DNA of 64,000 nucleotides from Casuarina equisetifolia (lineage: Eukaryota > Streptophyta > Magnoliopsida > Fagales > Casuarinaceae), in contig CM052359.1 in NCBI GenBank assembly GCA_028551475.1, positions 25,483,583 through 25,547,582 on the forward strand, written 5' to 3'. This document shows, piece after piece, positions 62,401-64,000 of this stretch; the stretch's first letter is position 1; the number at the start of each line of letters is the position of its first letter. Made by a program: the position numbers and the translations under genes. Below the pieces are notes generated by a model, which ran no database searches, was not told the origin of the DNA, and saw only the letters and a program-made list of their open reading frames with translations.

Positions 62401-64000
62401 ATAATTTTTGTGGCACTCAGATATATTTTCAAATCACAGATGAGGATAATTTCAAAAAAAATTATGTTTATCAAGAAAATCAATGTAAAATTCTTGTTGA
62501 CTAAACTTTTTGTATATTGGATTAACTACAATAATTATTTTTTTCAAAATACTATAGTTTTTCTTTAACAGAAAAATTCGGTATAAAAGAAGATCCTGAA
62601 TTTTTCACGTTTTCCATTTCACCTGATGGGGACAAAGATTTATCTGCACCTGAAGGTTGAACATTCATTTTTCTTATGCTAGTCAATAAGATTATGCCAT
62701 TGTGCTATACTCCAACTACTTGTGCCTCCAAAATTTGTTTGTAATGGCCAGGAGTCTGAGACAGCACTTACTCCCTATTTGGTTTAAATGCAGAGATGTC
62801 TTCCACGGGAAGGCTTGGATGAACATTTTGTTATACACATGGTAATCTCAACTTTGGAGTCATTCTAAATTCATTCTTACTTCCTTTTGGTAGCTGCTGT
62901 TTGTGGTTGACTAATTTTCTCATGTCTAAAATCGTGGTTAGCAATCTTTGGTTCTCAAGTAGTAAGATTGTTCTAGTCTGTCAAATGCTTATCTTTAGAA
63001 TTTGTACAGTGATGTTAACTGCTTTGGTACTTGAAAGATGGCACTTTACTGTCTGGGGGAAATTTTCTTATGTGGTTGGCTTAAAGGTTATTACAACTGG
63101 TATTATGATTGATCATTTTATGCTGCATGGTGAGTCTTCTTGTCTAGATCCCACTTCCATAACCTTAGTCATGGGATGGTAGGAACGTAATTGAAATTAG
63201 GGACTATTGTGGCTGTCAAGAGATGTATCTCCCTCTTTGTTTCTTTCTCCATTGAAAACAGGAAAAATAAAGTAAAATGAGACTCACTAGCTATTATAGT
63301 AGCATATGAAGGTTATTGGTTAGGCTTGATTTCTAAACTTCTTGTTTTACACATCATTGCACTTCATAATTATTGGGTGGATACCAACCTTGTCTTTACT
63401 ATGCAACTTCTTATTACCAAGTTTACAATCTTAATTTACCCCCTCTCAATTCTTCTTTCTTCTTTCTTTTGCTCTAGTTATTAGCTGGTGACATTAGCTA
63501 TTGAGTGGATAAACATAGTTTTTAAACGGCTTCTGGCTAGTTTGATCATGTAGTTTTAACTTCTACTGGCTTGTTTTCTTATGTGTGGGCTCAAATTTTG
63601 CTCAACACGTGAGATTTAAAACAAACAATATGTCAACTGTAATTGGGGCTAAATTATGGAGTTATGATTTGAATTAAAAACCTCTATTTGAATTATTTGT
63701 TCAATTATTAGTTATCCAAAGTATTAGGCTGATAGGAAACAATAAAAAGAATCATATCATTAATTTTGACAATATTTAACCATTGATCATATAATAGGAC
63801 TATATGATACTATGTGAGGCATGTTTATAAGCTTTTGTTTTAAACTTCTTGCCATCTTAAACTTTTTTTTTATTTGATTTTTATTTTTAATATGCCTTTA
63901 TTTAAAGAATATGGATCAAGATTCTAGAATGCTGCCTCCTATTTATCTAAATTTCTAAGATCTAAAGACTCTTGGAAGTGAGGATTGAGATCTTTCCCAG
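59490..64000 (+). CDS. ER membrane protein complex subunit 10 (EMC10), 5' part; continues beyond window
   Basis: Subunit of the ER membrane protein complex, which inserts and helps fold membrane proteins; EMC10 sits mainly on the lumenal side. Four exons are visible, 59490-59801, 62054-62116, 62199-62294 and 62794-62841, together 173 codons. The protein opens with a signal peptide (LLALSLLFSSSIAF) and an acidic segment (DELLLDDEEFGLEGG). The EMC10 core follows: FEHAFGDAEFLPAGTFTARL, then TLTKLRFSRNAFSELEKEKF, then DDFYKIRLPSNVLSPPGREY and CLPREGLDEHFVIHM. All splice sites are GT/AG and in phase 0. The rest of the lumenal domain and the C-terminal membrane helix are not found before 64000. The window happens to end in TCTTTCCCAG, which could be the next acceptor. 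Confidence 0.9.

Noticed and set aside
1..64000. CRISPR arrays, bacterial operons, phage or other prokaryotic systems
   Set aside because: All supported genes are intron-bearing or clearly plant nuclear; no regularly spaced direct repeats or prokaryotic gene order were seen.

Overview
The window is nuclear DNA of a flowering plant, most likely a woody eudicot. It is AT-rich, its genes are split by GT-AG introns, three of its genes encode chloroplast-targeted proteins, and the spaces between genes hold microsatellites and decayed mobile elements. All calls come from reading the sequence; no database search was run. The species cannot be named from what is here.

Positions 583-23004 (minus strand) hold a tandem array of three A1-family aspartic proteases of the plant membrane-anchored 'aspartic proteinase-like protein 2 / A36-A39' type. 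All share the same intron phases. The right-hand copy (13304-23004) and the middle copy (6867-10954) can be spliced into complete 10-exon reading frames of 481 and 485 aa, each with both catalytic Asp motifs and a hydrophobic, GPI-anchor-like tail. The left copy (583-4821, running off the left edge) has both Asp motifs but has lost a conserved C-terminal block and is probably a decaying gene.

Positions 26459-28911 (plus) encode chloroplast thioredoxin f. A ~0.94-kb element at 29412-30346 has long inverted repeats enclosing a fragment of a pectin methylesterase/invertase inhibitor gene; this is the most unusual object in the window. Positions 31434-33374 (plus) encode an intronless homologue of the ribosome-biogenesis factor KRI1, with a telo-box and a site II element upstream. 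About 4.8 kb after it shows no convincing gene.

Positions 38182-40244 (minus) encode a secreted DUF538 protein. Positions 41224-45899 (minus) encode the biotin carboxyl carrier protein of plastid acetyl-CoA carboxylase (7 exons, 282 aa). Divergent from it lies an intronless TIC20-II-like plastid import protein (47333-47935, plus). Positions 49687-57961 (minus) encode a LUC7-like U1 snRNP protein (13 exons, 413 aa) whose introns carry two recent tandem duplications. Divergent from that, 59490 to beyond 64000 (plus), lie the first four exons of ER membrane protein complex subunit 10.

Apart from the protease array, the genes are unrelated housekeeping loci. Thioredoxin f, BCCP and TIC20 are all nuclear genes for plastid proteins, and plastid acetyl-CoA carboxylase is a known redox-regulated enzyme, but nothing in the sequence suggests co-regulation.
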